Of a stretch of 64,000 nt of DNA, positions 26,458 through 34,952 are shown one piece after another. The stretch is from positions 1,922,001 to 1,986,000 of the forward strand of contig JAXLTY010000001.1 in NCBI GenBank assembly GCA_046329815.1, written 5' to 3'. The notes beneath the pieces are model-generated. The model was not told the DNA's origin. It made no database searches and saw only the letters and a list, made by a program, of their open reading frames with translations. This DNA comes from JADJSS01 sp046329815 (lineage in GTDB: Bacteria > Bacteroidota > Bacteroidia > Chitinophagales > JADIYW01). Position 1 is the first letter of the stretch; every line of letters begins with the position of its first letter. Position numbers and translations under genes: made by a program.

Positions 26458-28335
26458 ATGAAGAAATTAATTGTCCTATCGGTTGTATCATTTTTCCTGT
26501 TCCGGATTTCATTCGCTCAACAGCAAATTCCTGAAAAAGCGATGGCTGCTTTTTTCAAAGCAAAAGATTATGGCAGCCGCACGCAATGGGAAGAAGGTAT
26601 TGTTGAATTGCAAAAAGCTATCAAAATTTATCCAAACTACACTGAGGCAAAAGCACTGCTCGGCGAATTTTATTTTGCCTTGCAGCAATACGACAATGTA
26701 ATCAGCACACTCGAAGCATGTGTCAACTCAGCAGATTTTCCGCCACGTTCTGTTTTTTTATTATCGGAAACGTACCTAAAAAAAAGCAATGGTGAGAAAG
26801 CAAAAGTATATGCCGAAAAATATTTAGCACAGCCGGTAAAAAGTCCTGCAGCGGCGAACAAAGCAGAGCAAACCGTGCGTAATGCAATGTTTGCTATCGA
26901 AGCGAAAAAACATCCTGTTGCGTTTAATCCAAAAAATTTAGGACCGAACATCAATACCAAAAACTGGGATTACTGGCCATATATGACACCTGATGGAAAG
27001 TGGCTGGCGTTTACGCGTTTAATCAACAACCAGGAAGATCTGTTTATTGCACCGAAGACAGATTCCGGTTTTGGAATGGCAACTTCTTTTGGTGCTAACA
27101 TTAATACTGAACAAAATGAAGGTGCGGAAACCATGAATGCAGAAAAGACGTTTTTGTTTTTTACAGCGTGCAACCGAATGGATGGTTACGGAAGCTGTGA
27201 TATTTATTATTCGAGAAGAATAAACAATGAATGGAGCAAAACCGGCGGCATCGGAAAACCAATCAATACAGGCGCGTGGGAAGCTCAGCCGAGTTTTTCT
27301 TCAGATGCGAAAGCATTGTATTTTTCCAGTAACCGAAAAGGCGGTTATGGCGGCAAAGATATTTGGGTAAGTTACCTGGATGAAAATATGCGTTTCGGCG
27401 AGCCGCAAAATTTAGGACCCAATGTCAATACGGCGTATGACGACCAGTGTCCGTTTATACATGCAGATAACCAGACATTATATTTTACGTCAAACGGCTG
27501 GCCAGGCATGGGAAACGGTGATATTTTTATTGCCAGAAAAACAGATTCCGGATGGACAAAAGCAATGAATGTCGGCTATCCAATCAATACGGAAAATGAT
27601 GACAACGGAATGACGGTTTCATATGATGGAAAGACAGCGTTTTTAGTGTCGAACCGCGAAGGCGGTTTCGGCGGTTTGGATATTTATAGTTTTGAATTGC
27701 CGTCAACTATTCAGCCGAAAAAAACAACGTACATAAAAGCCATTGTGAAAGATGCAAAAACAAAACAATTGCTGAACGCAAATTATTCTATTGTTGATCT
27801 GGATACGAAAAAAGAAATTTACAAAGGCAGCACAAGTGAAGGCAGTTTCTTCGTATCGATAGAATTGAATAAAAATGACGCGTTGCAGATACAAAAAGAT
27901 GGCTATTTGTTTTATTCGCAAAACATCAACCTGAAAGAAAATACCACGCAGCAAAAACCGTATGAAATAGAAGTGTTACTGGAGCCAATTTCTACAAACA
28001 GTAAGATTACGCTGAATAATGTTTTCTTCGATTTTGATAAAGCAGATTTGAAACCGGAATCGTTTATTGAACTGGACAGATTAGCTGAATTGTTAAAGAA
28101 AAATGCGATCATAAGAATTGAAATTGGTGGCCACACCGATGATAAAGGTGATGAAAAATACAATCAAACCTTATCGCAAAAACGCTCTGAAAGTGTGGTG
28201 AATTATCTGATACAAAAAGGCATTGACAAAAACAGGTTAAGTGCGAAAGGTTACGGCGAAACACAGCCGATAGCACCAAACGACACAGAAGAAAACAAAG
28301 CAAAGAACAGAAGAACAGAAGTGAAAGTGTTGTAA
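26458..28335 (+). CDS. PorE-like OmpA-family protein (TPR, propeller, CRD, OmpA)
   Basis: The 625-residue protein has a signal peptide (MKKLIVLSVVSFFLFRISFAQ), TPR units (about 25-150), a PD40/WD40-like propeller (about 165-425, repeated SSNRKGGYGGKDIW-type motifs), a carboxypeptidase-regulatory-like domain (about 430-510) and a C-terminal OmpA peptidoglycan-binding domain (IEIGGHTDDKGDEKYNQTLSQ). This order matches PorE of the type IX secretion system, which tethers the machinery to peptidoglycan. PorE of Porphyromonas is a lipoprotein, whereas no lipobox is visible here, so it may be a paralogue. T9SS cargo and porQ in this window fit the role. Confidence 0.8.
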   Translation: MKKLIVLSVVSFFLFRISFAQQQIPEKAMAAFFKAKDYGSRTQWEEGIVELQKAIKIYPNYTEAKALLGEFYFALQQYDNVISTLEACVNSADFPPRSVFLLSETYLKKSNGEKAKVYAEKYLAQPVKSPAAANKAEQTVRNAMFAIEAKKHPVAFNPKNLGPNINTKNWDYWPYMTPDGKWLAFTRLINNQEDLFIAPKTDSGFGMATSFGANINTEQNEGAETMNAEKTFLFFTACNRMDGYGSCDIYYSRRINNEWSKTGGIGKPINTGAWEAQPSFSSDAKALYFSSNRKGGYGGKDIWVSYLDENMRFGEPQNLGPNVNTAYDDQCPFIHADNQTLYFTSNGWPGMGNGDIFIARKTDSGWTKAMNVGYPINTENDDNGMTVSYDGKTAFLVSNREGGFGGLDIYSFELPSTIQPKKTTYIKAIVKDAKTKQLLNANYSIVDLDTKKEIYKGSTSEGSFFVSIELNKNDALQIQKDGYLFYSQNINLKENTTQQKPYEIEVLLEPISTNSKITLNNVFFDFDKADLKPESFIELDRLAELLKKNAIIRIEIGGHTDDKGDEKYNQTLSQKRSESVVNYLIQKGIDKNRLSAKGYGETQPIAPNDTEENKAKNRRTEVKVL

Positions 28336-28350
28336 AGCAAATAATTTGAA

Positions 28351-28905
28351 ATGAGGTTTATAGCAACATTAACTATATCCATTTTTTGTGCTTGCAATAT
28401 TTATTGCCAAAGTGACTATGTTTCAAATTTCAAATCAAGAACTCAATACAACAGACAATCAATATTATCAATAAAAGAAATAGATGGTGATTTTTACATC
28501 AGTTTATTTTTGTGTGATAAAAAATCTGATTCTATTTATAAAATATCCATTCCAATTCAAGATTATTTTTGGCTCAATTATTATAATAACACTGTTCAAG
28601 ATATTCATTTAGCTATAGATTCAATTCTTGCAGATGTACAAAAAGATACTTTATATACTACATCTTTGAAGAATTATTCAAAATATATTGTAGATGCAAG
28701 TTATTTGCAAAAGTTAGATTCTTTGCCAATAAAAGAGATCGTTAAGAAATACCTTGTTAAAGAAATTTTTATAAATACAAAAGATGCAAAATTGAAAAAG
28801 GCATTAATTTATTATTTTAATAGAAAACTAATCTTAGTTGGCATTGCTGATATTTCCGGTGCAGCAACAGTTATGTTTAATTATGCTGCAGATAATAAAT
28901 ATTAA
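28351..28905 (+). CDS. Secreted protein of unknown function
   Basis: A 184-residue protein with a signal peptide (MRFIATLTISIFCACNIYCQ) follows the PorE-like gene by 15 bp, so co-transcription is likely. The mature part is Tyr-, Ile- and Lys-rich and shows no family I recognise. It ends nine bases before the convergent kdsA. Confidence 0.65.
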   Translation: MRFIATLTISIFCACNIYCQSDYVSNFKSRTQYNRQSILSIKEIDGDFYISLFLCDKKSDSIYKISIPIQDYFWLNYYNNTVQDIHLAIDSILADVQKDTLYTTSLKNYSKYIVDASYLQKLDSLPIKEIVKKYLVKEIFINTKDAKLKKALIYYFNRKLILVGIADISGAATVMFNYAADNKY

Positions 28906-28914
28906 AAATGTTTC

Positions 28915-29703
28915 TCATAGATTCGTTTTGATCTTCACCAGTTTATCCAACAAACTTTTTACTTCACTTAACGCCAGCATGTTTGCGCCATCGCTCAATG
29001 CTTCTTTTGGATTTGGATGCGTTTCTAAGAAGATGCCATTTGCGCCCGAAACGATAGCGCACTTAGCTAAAGTCTCAATAAACTCAGGTTTGCCACCGCT
29101 GATGCCTTCGCTTTTGTTCGGTTGCTGTACGGAATGTGTTGCATCAAAAATGACAGGAAAACCAAATGCTTTCATCAGTTGGATATTTCTGAAATCAACG
29201 ATCAGGTCATTGTAGCCGAATTGAGTACCGCGCTCTGTTAACCAAATATTTTTGTTTTCTGTTGATGTCACTTTCTCAGCAGCGAAACGCATCATATCTG
29301 CATTGACGAATTGTCCTTTTTTAATGTTGACTGTTTTTCCGGTTTTTCCGGCAGCAATTAATAATTCTGTTTGTCGGCACAAGAACGCAGGAATTTGTAT
29401 CACATCAACAATGTCTTTTACTTTCTCGCAATCGGTTGTTTCATGTACATCAGTTAAAATCGGAATATTGAATTTACTTTTTACATCAGCTAAAATCTGC
29501 AATGCTTTTTCTTCACCGATTGTTGTAAACGAATCCAGTTTGCTGCGGTTTGCTTTTTTGTAAGATGCTTTAAAAATAAAAGGAATATTTAATTCAGTGG
29601 TTATAGCAACTAATTGTTCGGCAATCTCAAAACAAATGTCTTTGCTTTCCACCACACATGGACCGGCGATCAGGAAAAATTTATCGGTTTGTATATTCAT
29701 CAT
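28915..29703 (-). CDS. kdsA: 3-deoxy-8-phosphooctulonate (KDO-8-P) synthase, metal-dependent class
   Basis: KdsA condenses arabinose 5-phosphate with phosphoenolpyruvate for the KDO of lipopolysaccharide. Visible motifs are IAGPCVVES at the N-terminus, FKASYKKANRS, QIPAFLCRQTELL, KKGQFV, the His-bearing DATHSVQQP and the late LETHPNPKEALSDG. The Cys in GPCVVES marks the metal-dependent class; metal-independent enzymes have Asn there. I start at the ATG at 29703 (MMNIQTDKF); an earlier ATG would overlap the rarA stop. It lies 14 bp downstream of rarA in a two-gene operon. Confidence 0.95.
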   Translation of the reverse strand: MMNIQTDKFFLIAGPCVVESKDICFEIAEQLVAITTELNIPFIFKASYKKANRSKLDSFTTIGEEKALQILADVKSKFNIPILTDVHETTDCEKVKDIVDVIQIPAFLCRQTELLIAAGKTGKTVNIKKGQFVNADMMRFAAEKVTSTENKNIWLTERGTQFGYNDLIVDFRNIQLMKAFGFPVIFDATHSVQQPNKSEGISGGKPEFIETLAKCAIVSGANGIFLETHPNPKEALSDGANMLALSEVKSLLDKLVKIKTNL

Positions 29704-29717
29704 CACAAGGTAATAAA

Positions 29718-30974
29718 TCAATAATCATATTTTTTATTCCAGCGTTCTTTCAAAAATTTCCGCAATTCGTTTTCACGTGCATTATTGCCCGGATCATAAA
29801 ATTTTGTTCCACTAATTGCTTCAGGCAAATATTCTAAGTCAATAAAATTCTTTTCAAAAGAATGCGCGTACTGGTAATCTTTTCCGTAGTTCAGATTTTT
29901 CATCAGTTTGGTTGGTGCATTGCGCAAATGCAATGGCACAGACAAATCGCTTGTTTTATCAGCTAAAGCCAATGCATCATTAATTGCCATATAACTAGCA
30001 TTGCTTTTTGGTGAAGATGCCAGATAAGTAACACATTGAGCTAATATAATTCTGCATTCAGGATAACCAATTGTAGTCACAGCTTGAAAGCACGCATTTG
30101 CTAACAATAATGCATTTGGATTGGCGTTGCCAATATCTTCACTTGCTAATATCAGTAATCGTCGAGCAATAAATTTTGGATCTTCGCCGCCGTTGATCAT
30201 GCGCGCCATCCAATACAATGCAGCATTCGGATCGCTGCCACGAATGGATTTTATAAACGCTGAAATAATATCATAATGCTGTTCGCCGCTTTTATCATAA
30301 CGCGCGATGTAAGTTTGTATAATTTCTTCTACAAAAACATTCGTGATGGTTTTGTCTTCTTTTAAATTTTCACAAACCAGTTCCAGTACATTCAATAATT
30401 TTCGAGCATCACCGCCGGAAAAATAAAACAAAGCATCATATTCTTGAACGACAATTTTTTCCTGCTTTAAAATTTCGTCTTCCTGCAAAGCTGTATCAAT
30501 AATTTTTTTTAGATCATCTGTTTCCAGTGATTTTAAAACATACACTTGTGAGCGAGATAACAATGCAGCATTCACTTCAAAAGAAGGATTTTCAGTCGTA
30601 GCGCCAATTAAAATAATCGTTCCGTTTTCAACTGCGCCAAGCAACGCGTCTTGTTGTGATTTATTAAAGCGATGAATTTCATCGATAAATAAAACTTTAG
30701 TGCCGAATGTTTTCGCTTCGTCGATTACACTTCGCAATTCTTTTACACCGGACGAAATAGCGCTTAATTGTTCAATCGGTAAGTTTGCATGATTGGCTAA
30801 AACTCTTGCTAAAGTAGTTTTGCCAACGCCTGGCGGACCCCAAAATATCATCGAATGCAGCTTGCCTTTGTCAATGATCTGGCGCAGAGCTTTGCCTTGT
30901 CCTAATAAATGTTCCTGACCAATAATCTGGTCAATCGTTTTCGGACGCATTCGTTCGGCTAATGGAATTTGCAT
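29718..30974 (-). CDS. rarA: Replication-associated recombination protein A (AAA+ ATPase)
   Basis: RarA (MgsA) is a clamp-loader-like AAA+ ATPase acting at stalled replication forks. The sequence has the N-terminal PLAERMRPKTIDQIIGQ, Walker A GPPGVGKTT (about 46-54), Walker B FIDEIHRFNK, sensor GATTENPSF and the C-terminal tetramerisation region (RGSDPNAALYWMARMI, NAPTKLMK). I start at the ATG at 30974 (MQIPLAERM), five codons inside the longest frame. It is the first gene of an operon with kdsA. Confidence 0.95.
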   Translation of the reverse strand: MQIPLAERMRPKTIDQIIGQEHLLGQGKALRQIIDKGKLHSMIFWGPPGVGKTTLARVLANHANLPIEQLSAISSGVKELRSVIDEAKTFGTKVLFIDEIHRFNKSQQDALLGAVENGTIILIGATTENPSFEVNAALLSRSQVYVLKSLETDDLKKIIDTALQEDEILKQEKIVVQEYDALFYFSGGDARKLLNVLELVCENLKEDKTITNVFVEEIIQTYIARYDKSGEQHYDIISAFIKSIRGSDPNAALYWMARMINGGEDPKFIARRLLILASEDIGNANPNALLLANACFQAVTTIGYPECRIILAQCVTYLASSPKSNASYMAINDALALADKTSDLSVPLHLRNAPTKLMKNLNYGKDYQYAHSFEKNFIDLEYLPEAISGTKFYDPGNNARENELRKFLKERWNKKYDY

Positions 30975-31047
30975 GTAGTAAAGATACATAAATTGGTACA
31001 GACAAAAACGCTTATGTTAATGCAAATAGACTAATTGAAAAATATTG

Positions 31048-31055
31048 TATATTTG
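31048..31055 (+). promoter_or_regulatory. -7-like box
   Basis: TATATTTG, a perfect TAnnTTTG, lies 16 bp before the ATG at 31071. The nearest TTG upstream is only 10 bp away, shorter than the usual spacer. Confidence 0.45.
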
Positions 31056-31070
31056 TAAAAAAACGGATTT

Positions 31071-31673
31071 ATGCTTAGATGTTTAATTTTTATTTCCATG
31101 TTGACTTTAGGTTTTGTTTCTTATGGGCAAACGAATATGGAAGAAGTCGTTTATTTAAAAGATGGAAGTAGTTTAAGAGGAACGATTTTAGAGCAAATTC
31201 CTAATGAAACATTGAAAATTCAAACTAAAGACGGTAGTATTTTTGTTTGCAAATTTAGTGATGTCTTAAAGATTACTAAAGAAAAAGTGTTTAAATCACT
31301 TTATTATGCCAACTTAAATACAGACAATGAAAGATTATTAAAACAGTATAAAGCTTCCGGCATTGGATTGACGACAACTGCCGGTGTATGTATTGTGATT
31401 GGAAGTGCTTGTTTCGCAGGCGGCAGAAACAGAAGTGATTATTATAGTCCAGGTGGATTTATTGCCGGAATTACCTTTTTGTGTGCATCGACTCCATTCT
31501 TAATTTCAGGTCCAATTATGTTATCCAGATATCGTAACTTAAAAAGAGAAATTAAAAGTCAAAAAGAATTATCGTTTGCACCAAGTATTCGATCGCATAA
31601 TTTAGATGGAATATCATCTAATGCTTCATCTGCATTATTAACTTATGGCGTTTCGTTTAAATTCAATTTCTAA
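31071..31673 (+). CDS. Envelope protein with a small beta domain and two membrane segments
   Basis: The 200-residue protein has a signal peptide (ending near VSYGQ), then a short beta domain of the type VYLKDGSSLRGTILEQ...FKFSDVLKI that recurs in Bacteroidota envelope proteins. Two hydrophobic segments follow at about 98-118 and 130-150. The C-terminus (SALLTYGVSFKFNF) ends in Phe as outer-membrane strands do. Function unknown. Confidence 0.65.
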   Translation: MLRCLIFISMLTLGFVSYGQTNMEEVVYLKDGSSLRGTILEQIPNETLKIQTKDGSIFVCKFSDVLKITKEKVFKSLYYANLNTDNERLLKQYKASGIGLTTTAGVCIVIGSACFAGGRNRSDYYSPGGFIAGITFLCASTPFLISGPIMLSRYRNLKREIKSQKELSFAPSIRSHNLDGISSNASSALLTYGVSFKFNF

Positions 31674-31679
31674 GTTGGT

Positions 31680-31709
31680 TTGCCATATAATTAAATATGC
31701 ATAGCTTTA
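31680..31709 (+). promoter_or_regulatory. Candidate promoter for the lipoprotein at 31726
   Basis: TTG at 31680-31682 and TAGCTTTA at 31702-31709 (7 of 8) are 19 bp apart, with the start codon 16 bp downstream. Confidence 0.5.
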
Positions 31710-31725
31710 CTCAAATTTTTATACG

Positions 31726-32535
31726 TTGAAAAATATAAGTTTAATTTTATTGGTTTTTATCTCTTTATTTTCGTGCAAAAAAGAAAATAATAAAGCAATA
31801 GGTTCAATGGATTTTGAACTGAGTGCTGTTACACCAAATCCAATTACTATTTATCAAGGTGATATTAAAAACGACATTGCTTTATCTGTAAAATGGATGA
31901 ATGGAAATGCAGAAACAATTACTATTACTTCAAGCAATTTGCCTTCAGGTGTGTCATTCAATCCTGTTTTACCAAAAACATATAGTGCATCAACCTTTAC
32001 ATTAAATACAGCAACAACTATTGTGCTGCCTGAGTTAGTAGTGTCCAATAACGCAACACCAGGTACTTATCCAATCGTAATTACTGCAACCAGTTCAACA
32101 GGAACTGTAAAAACATTTACGATTAATTTGGTGATTGCACGTTGCATCACGCAAACGGAAAGTTCTACTGTTGGTGTTTATAAAGGAAACTGGAAAGTAT
32201 TAAATATAATAAGTGCTTTAGCGGATACTTTGACAATTACAAATTTTCTGAGTATTCCTGATGGTAAGGTTTATATTACATCAAAAGTGTTGAATTCGTT
32301 GATACTTACAGCAACAGTGAGTGGAAATAATTTAACTATAGCTGATATTACGTTGCCAACAATACCTGTCAGTGTATTTACACTTACAAATGTTACAATA
32401 AACGGAACAGGAAGTTTTGATTGCAGCGGAAAGATATTGTCGTTAACATTAAATATTGTAAGTGGAAATGTAGTAATCGGAACAGTACCTATAAGTATCG
32501 GCGGACAATCGATCAGCGGTGACTTTACACGATAA
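31726..32535 (+). CDS. Lipoprotein with Ig-like beta domains
   Basis: The TTG start gives a lipoprotein signal (MKNISLILLVFISLFSC) followed by KKENNK. The 250-residue mature part is Thr-, Ser- and Val-rich. A first Ig-like domain at about 30-135 (GDIKNDIALSVKW, GTYPIVITATSSTGT) is followed by a lipocalin-like beta domain (GVYKGNWKV to GDFTR). No specific function is evident. The family pattern is common among Bacteroidota surface lipoproteins. Confidence 0.7.
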   Translation: MKNISLILLVFISLFSCKKENNKAIGSMDFELSAVTPNPITIYQGDIKNDIALSVKWMNGNAETITITSSNLPSGVSFNPVLPKTYSASTFTLNTATTIVLPELVVSNNATPGTYPIVITATSSTGTVKTFTINLVIARCITQTESSTVGVYKGNWKVLNIISALADTLTITNFLSIPDGKVYITSKVLNSLILTATVSGNNLTIADITLPTIPVSVFTLTNVTINGTGSFDCSGKILSLTLNIVSGNVVIGTVPISIGGQSISGDFTR

Positions 32536-32569
32536 CCGATTCTTAATTAGGTAGAAATTCTGCTTTTTG

Positions 32570-32577
32570 TATATTTG
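32570..32577 (+). promoter_or_regulatory. -7-like box for pyrD
   Basis: TATATTTG ends five bases before the ATG at 32582. It would give an almost leaderless transcript, and it rules against the longer frame starting at 32567. No matching TTG box is visible. Confidence 0.4.
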
Positions 32578-32581
32578 GAGC

Positions 32582-33649
32582 ATGTACAAAATGCTGCGTT
32601 TTTTCCTGTTTAAATTAGATGCTGAAAAAGCGCATCATCTTACCTTAAAATGGTTTAATTTTTTGATTCGAATTCCTTTCGTTCAATCTATTTTGAAGTT
32701 TTTATATGTTGTTGAAGACAAAAAATTAGAACGCAATTTATTTGGATTGACGTTTAAGAATCCGGTTGGTTTGGCAGCAGGTTTAGATAAAAATGCGGAA
32801 TGCATCGATGCGTTTGCAGCTATTGGTTTTGGCTTTATAGAAATTGGAACCGTGACACCATTAGCGCAAGATGGCAATGAACAACCACGTTTATTTCGTT
32901 TAATAGAAGATCAGGCAATCATTAACAGAATGGGTTTTAACAATGGCGGAATGAGTGCTGTTAAAAGTAATATAGTAAACAGCAGGCAGTATGCATTTAA
33001 AAAACATACAACTCACGACTCACGACTCGTGACTATCATTGGTGGCAATATTGGTAAAAACAAAATAACACCAAACGAAAATGCTGTTGATGATTATTTG
33101 AAATGCTTTGACGCATTGTATGATGTCGTTGATTATTTTGTAGTGAATGTAAGCTCGCCGAATACACCGAATCTACGCGCTTTGCAAGAGAAAGAGCCAT
33201 TGAAAGAATTATTATTTACCTTGCAAAATCAGAATAAATACAAACCAAAGCCAAAACCGATTTTATTAAAAATTGCTCCTGATCTGACCAATGAACAGTT
33301 GGACGATATTATTGAAATTGTTTTTGATACAAATTTAGATGGCATAGTTGCAACCAACACGACTATTTCGCGTGATAATTTATCGACAGAAAAAAATAAC
33401 GTTGATGCCATTGGAAATGGTGGTTTGAGTGGAAAGCCATTGATGAAACGATCTACAGAAATTATAAAATACATTGCAGAAAAATCACAACATAAAATTC
33501 CGATTATTGCAGTTGGCGGAATTATGACAGCGCAAGATGCGATGGATAAACTCAATGCAGGCGCAAGTTTAGTGCAATTGTACACCGGTTTTATTTACGA
33601 AGGACCAAGTTTAATTAAAGAAATTAATCAGCGATTAATTAAAGCATAA
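32582..33649 (+). CDS. pyrD: Dihydroorotate dehydrogenase (quinone), class 2
   Basis: PyrD oxidises dihydroorotate to orotate at the inner membrane, passing electrons to quinone. The N-terminal helices (FFLFKLDAEKAHHLTLKW) are the membrane-associating extension of class 2. Core motifs are NPVGLAAGLDKN, EIGTVTP, NRMGFNNGG, GGNIGKNK, VNVSSPNTP with the catalytic Ser, and GNGGLSGKPL and AVGGI for phosphate binding. The start at 32582 follows the -7 box. A short-repeat-derived segment (HTTHDSRLVT) is inserted in frame just before GGNIGKNK. The 3' end overlaps the convergent acetyltransferase gene by 22 bp. Confidence 0.95.
   Translation: MYKMLRFFLFKLDAEKAHHLTLKWFNFLIRIPFVQSILKFLYVVEDKKLERNLFGLTFKNPVGLAAGLDKNAECIDAFAAIGFGFIEIGTVTPLAQDGNEQPRLFRLIEDQAIINRMGFNNGGMSAVKSNIVNSRQYAFKKHTTHDSRLVTIIGGNIGKNKITPNENAVDDYLKCFDALYDVVDYFVVNVSSPNTPNLRALQEKEPLKELLFTLQNQNKYKPKPKPILLKIAPDLTNEQLDDIIEIVFDTNLDGIVATNTTISRDNLSTEKNNVDAIGNGGLSGKPLMKRSTEIIKYIAEKSQHKIPIIAVGGIMTAQDAMDKLNAGASLVQLYTGFIYEGPSLIKEINQRLIKA
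33011..33034 (+). repeat. Short-repeat insertion inside pyrD
   Basis: ACTCACGACT-type units run in tandem for 24 bp inside the pyrD frame, ending CGTGACT. They encode about eight extra residues without breaking the frame. The unit matches the ones near cmk and queE except for T/C changes. Confidence 0.75.
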
Positions 33650-34158
33650 ATATCCAGACTAATAAATTTTCCGTTTTTGACTTCGCAGTCTTTCATCGTA
33701 CCTTCTAATTCAAAATGGAGCTTGTTCATTGCTTTTTTGCAAAGCAGATTGTCGTTTTCTACAAATCCTTCAATTCTGTGCAAGCATAAATTGTTGAAAC
33801 CATAATCGCAAATAACAGGCATTACTTCGGTCATCAAACCTTTGCTCCAATATTCAGTTAACAGCCAAAATCCAATCTCTGCTTTTTTGTGTTCTTTGCT
33901 TAAATTATTAAAGCCACCAGCACCATAAAATTCTGTATTGTCTAATGAACAAATTGCCCACCAAATGCCGGTTTCATTCTTTTCCAAATCAGCAAAGAAA
34001 TCGAGTTGCGCTTTGGTTGCTTCCAAAGTAGTATAATTGACACCATAATATTTTATGATATCAGGATGCGAAAGACCTTTGAAAACATTTTCTAAATCGC
34101 TTTCATTGAACTGACGCAACAAACATCTTTCTGTTTTTAATATCGGAAATATTTTCAT
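33628..34158 (-). CDS. GNAT-family acetyltransferase (RimJ/RimL type)
   Basis: A 176-residue acetyl-CoA-dependent N-acetyltransferase. It shows LRQFNESDLENVF at the N-terminus, the beta-strand GAGGFNNL, IGFWLLTEYWSKGLMTEV (acetyl-CoA site) and HRIEGFVENDNLLCKKAMNKL. Substrate is unknown; homologues modify ribosomal proteins or small amines. Its ATG overlaps the stop of the response regulator (TAATG), so it is translationally coupled as the third gene of the sensor operon. Its last 22 bp overlap the end of pyrD on the other strand. Confidence 0.85.
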   Translation of the reverse strand: MKIFPILKTERCLLRQFNESDLENVFKGLSHPDIIKYYGVNYTTLEATKAQLDFFADLEKNETGIWWAICSLDNTEFYGAGGFNNLSKEHKKAEIGFWLLTEYWSKGLMTEVMPVICDYGFNNLCLHRIEGFVENDNLLCKKAMNKLHFELEGTMKDCEVKNGKFISLDIYALINR

Positions 34159-34919
34159 TATAGTGTATCTGAAATTTTTGCCAGCAAATCATCTTTCTTT
34201 CTGCGCGAAACTTCTATTTCTGCGCCGTTCATCATAATAACCTGTCCGCCATCGCCACGCACATATCTGCGTATATGTTTCAGGTTGATGATGTGCGATT
34301 GATGAACACGCACAAAATCATAATCTTCCAACAGTTCTTCAAAATATTTTAAAGGTTTTGAAGACATAATCATATCACTGGTTGTAAGAAATATTTTAGT
34401 GTAAGAAGAATCTGCATCAACATGAATAATTTCATCTAAAGAAGCAAAATAAATTCCTTCCAAAGTAGAAATGGCCAGTTGTTTTTTGCCAAGATCTTTA
34501 TTTGAAATACGCTGTTCCAGTAATTCAAACTGCTTACTTTTTATTTCATCTGAAATCTTTACAGACAGTTTATGCACGGCACGAATCAATTCTTCAGGAT
34601 CGACCGGTTTTAATAAATAATCCAGTGCACTGAAGCGAATGGCTTTCACCGCGTATTGGCTGTAAGCGGTTGTAAATATTACTTCGAACGGACATTGATA
34701 ATTATAATGTGTTAAAAGATCGAAGCCATTTTTTCCGGGCATTTCCACATCTAAAAAAACAACGTCAGTAGGATTGTTGTCAATAAATTCAATGGCATTG
34801 TCAACACCATCACATTCTGCAATAACGCTTACTTGCGGACAAAATTTCTCAATCAGTTTGCGCAAAGCCAGTCTGTTATTTTTTTCATCATCTACCAAAA
34901 TTGCTTTTATCGAATCCAT
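34158..34919 (-). CDS. LytTR-family response regulator
   Basis: The 253-residue protein has a receiver domain at 1-125 with Asp10-Asp11, the phospho-acceptor Asp57 (VVFLDVEMPG) and Lys107 (LLKPVDPEE). A LytTR DNA-binding domain follows at about 150-253 (FVRVHQSHIINLKHIRRY). It is transcribed 33 bp downstream of its cognate sensor kinase and is coupled to a GNAT gene. The targets are unknown. Confidence 0.93.
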   Translation of the reverse strand: MDSIKAILVDDEKNNRLALRKLIEKFCPQVSVIAECDGVDNAIEFIDNNPTDVVFLDVEMPGKNGFDLLTHYNYQCPFEVIFTTAYSQYAVKAIRFSALDYLLKPVDPEELIRAVHKLSVKISDEIKSKQFELLEQRISNKDLGKKQLAISTLEGIYFASLDEIIHVDADSSYTKIFLTTSDMIMSSKPLKYFEELLEDYDFVRVHQSHIINLKHIRRYVRGDGGQVIMMNGAEIEVSRRKKDDLLAKISDTL

Positions 34920-34952
34920 ATTTTCAATTTTAAAAGTATAACAATATACGAA

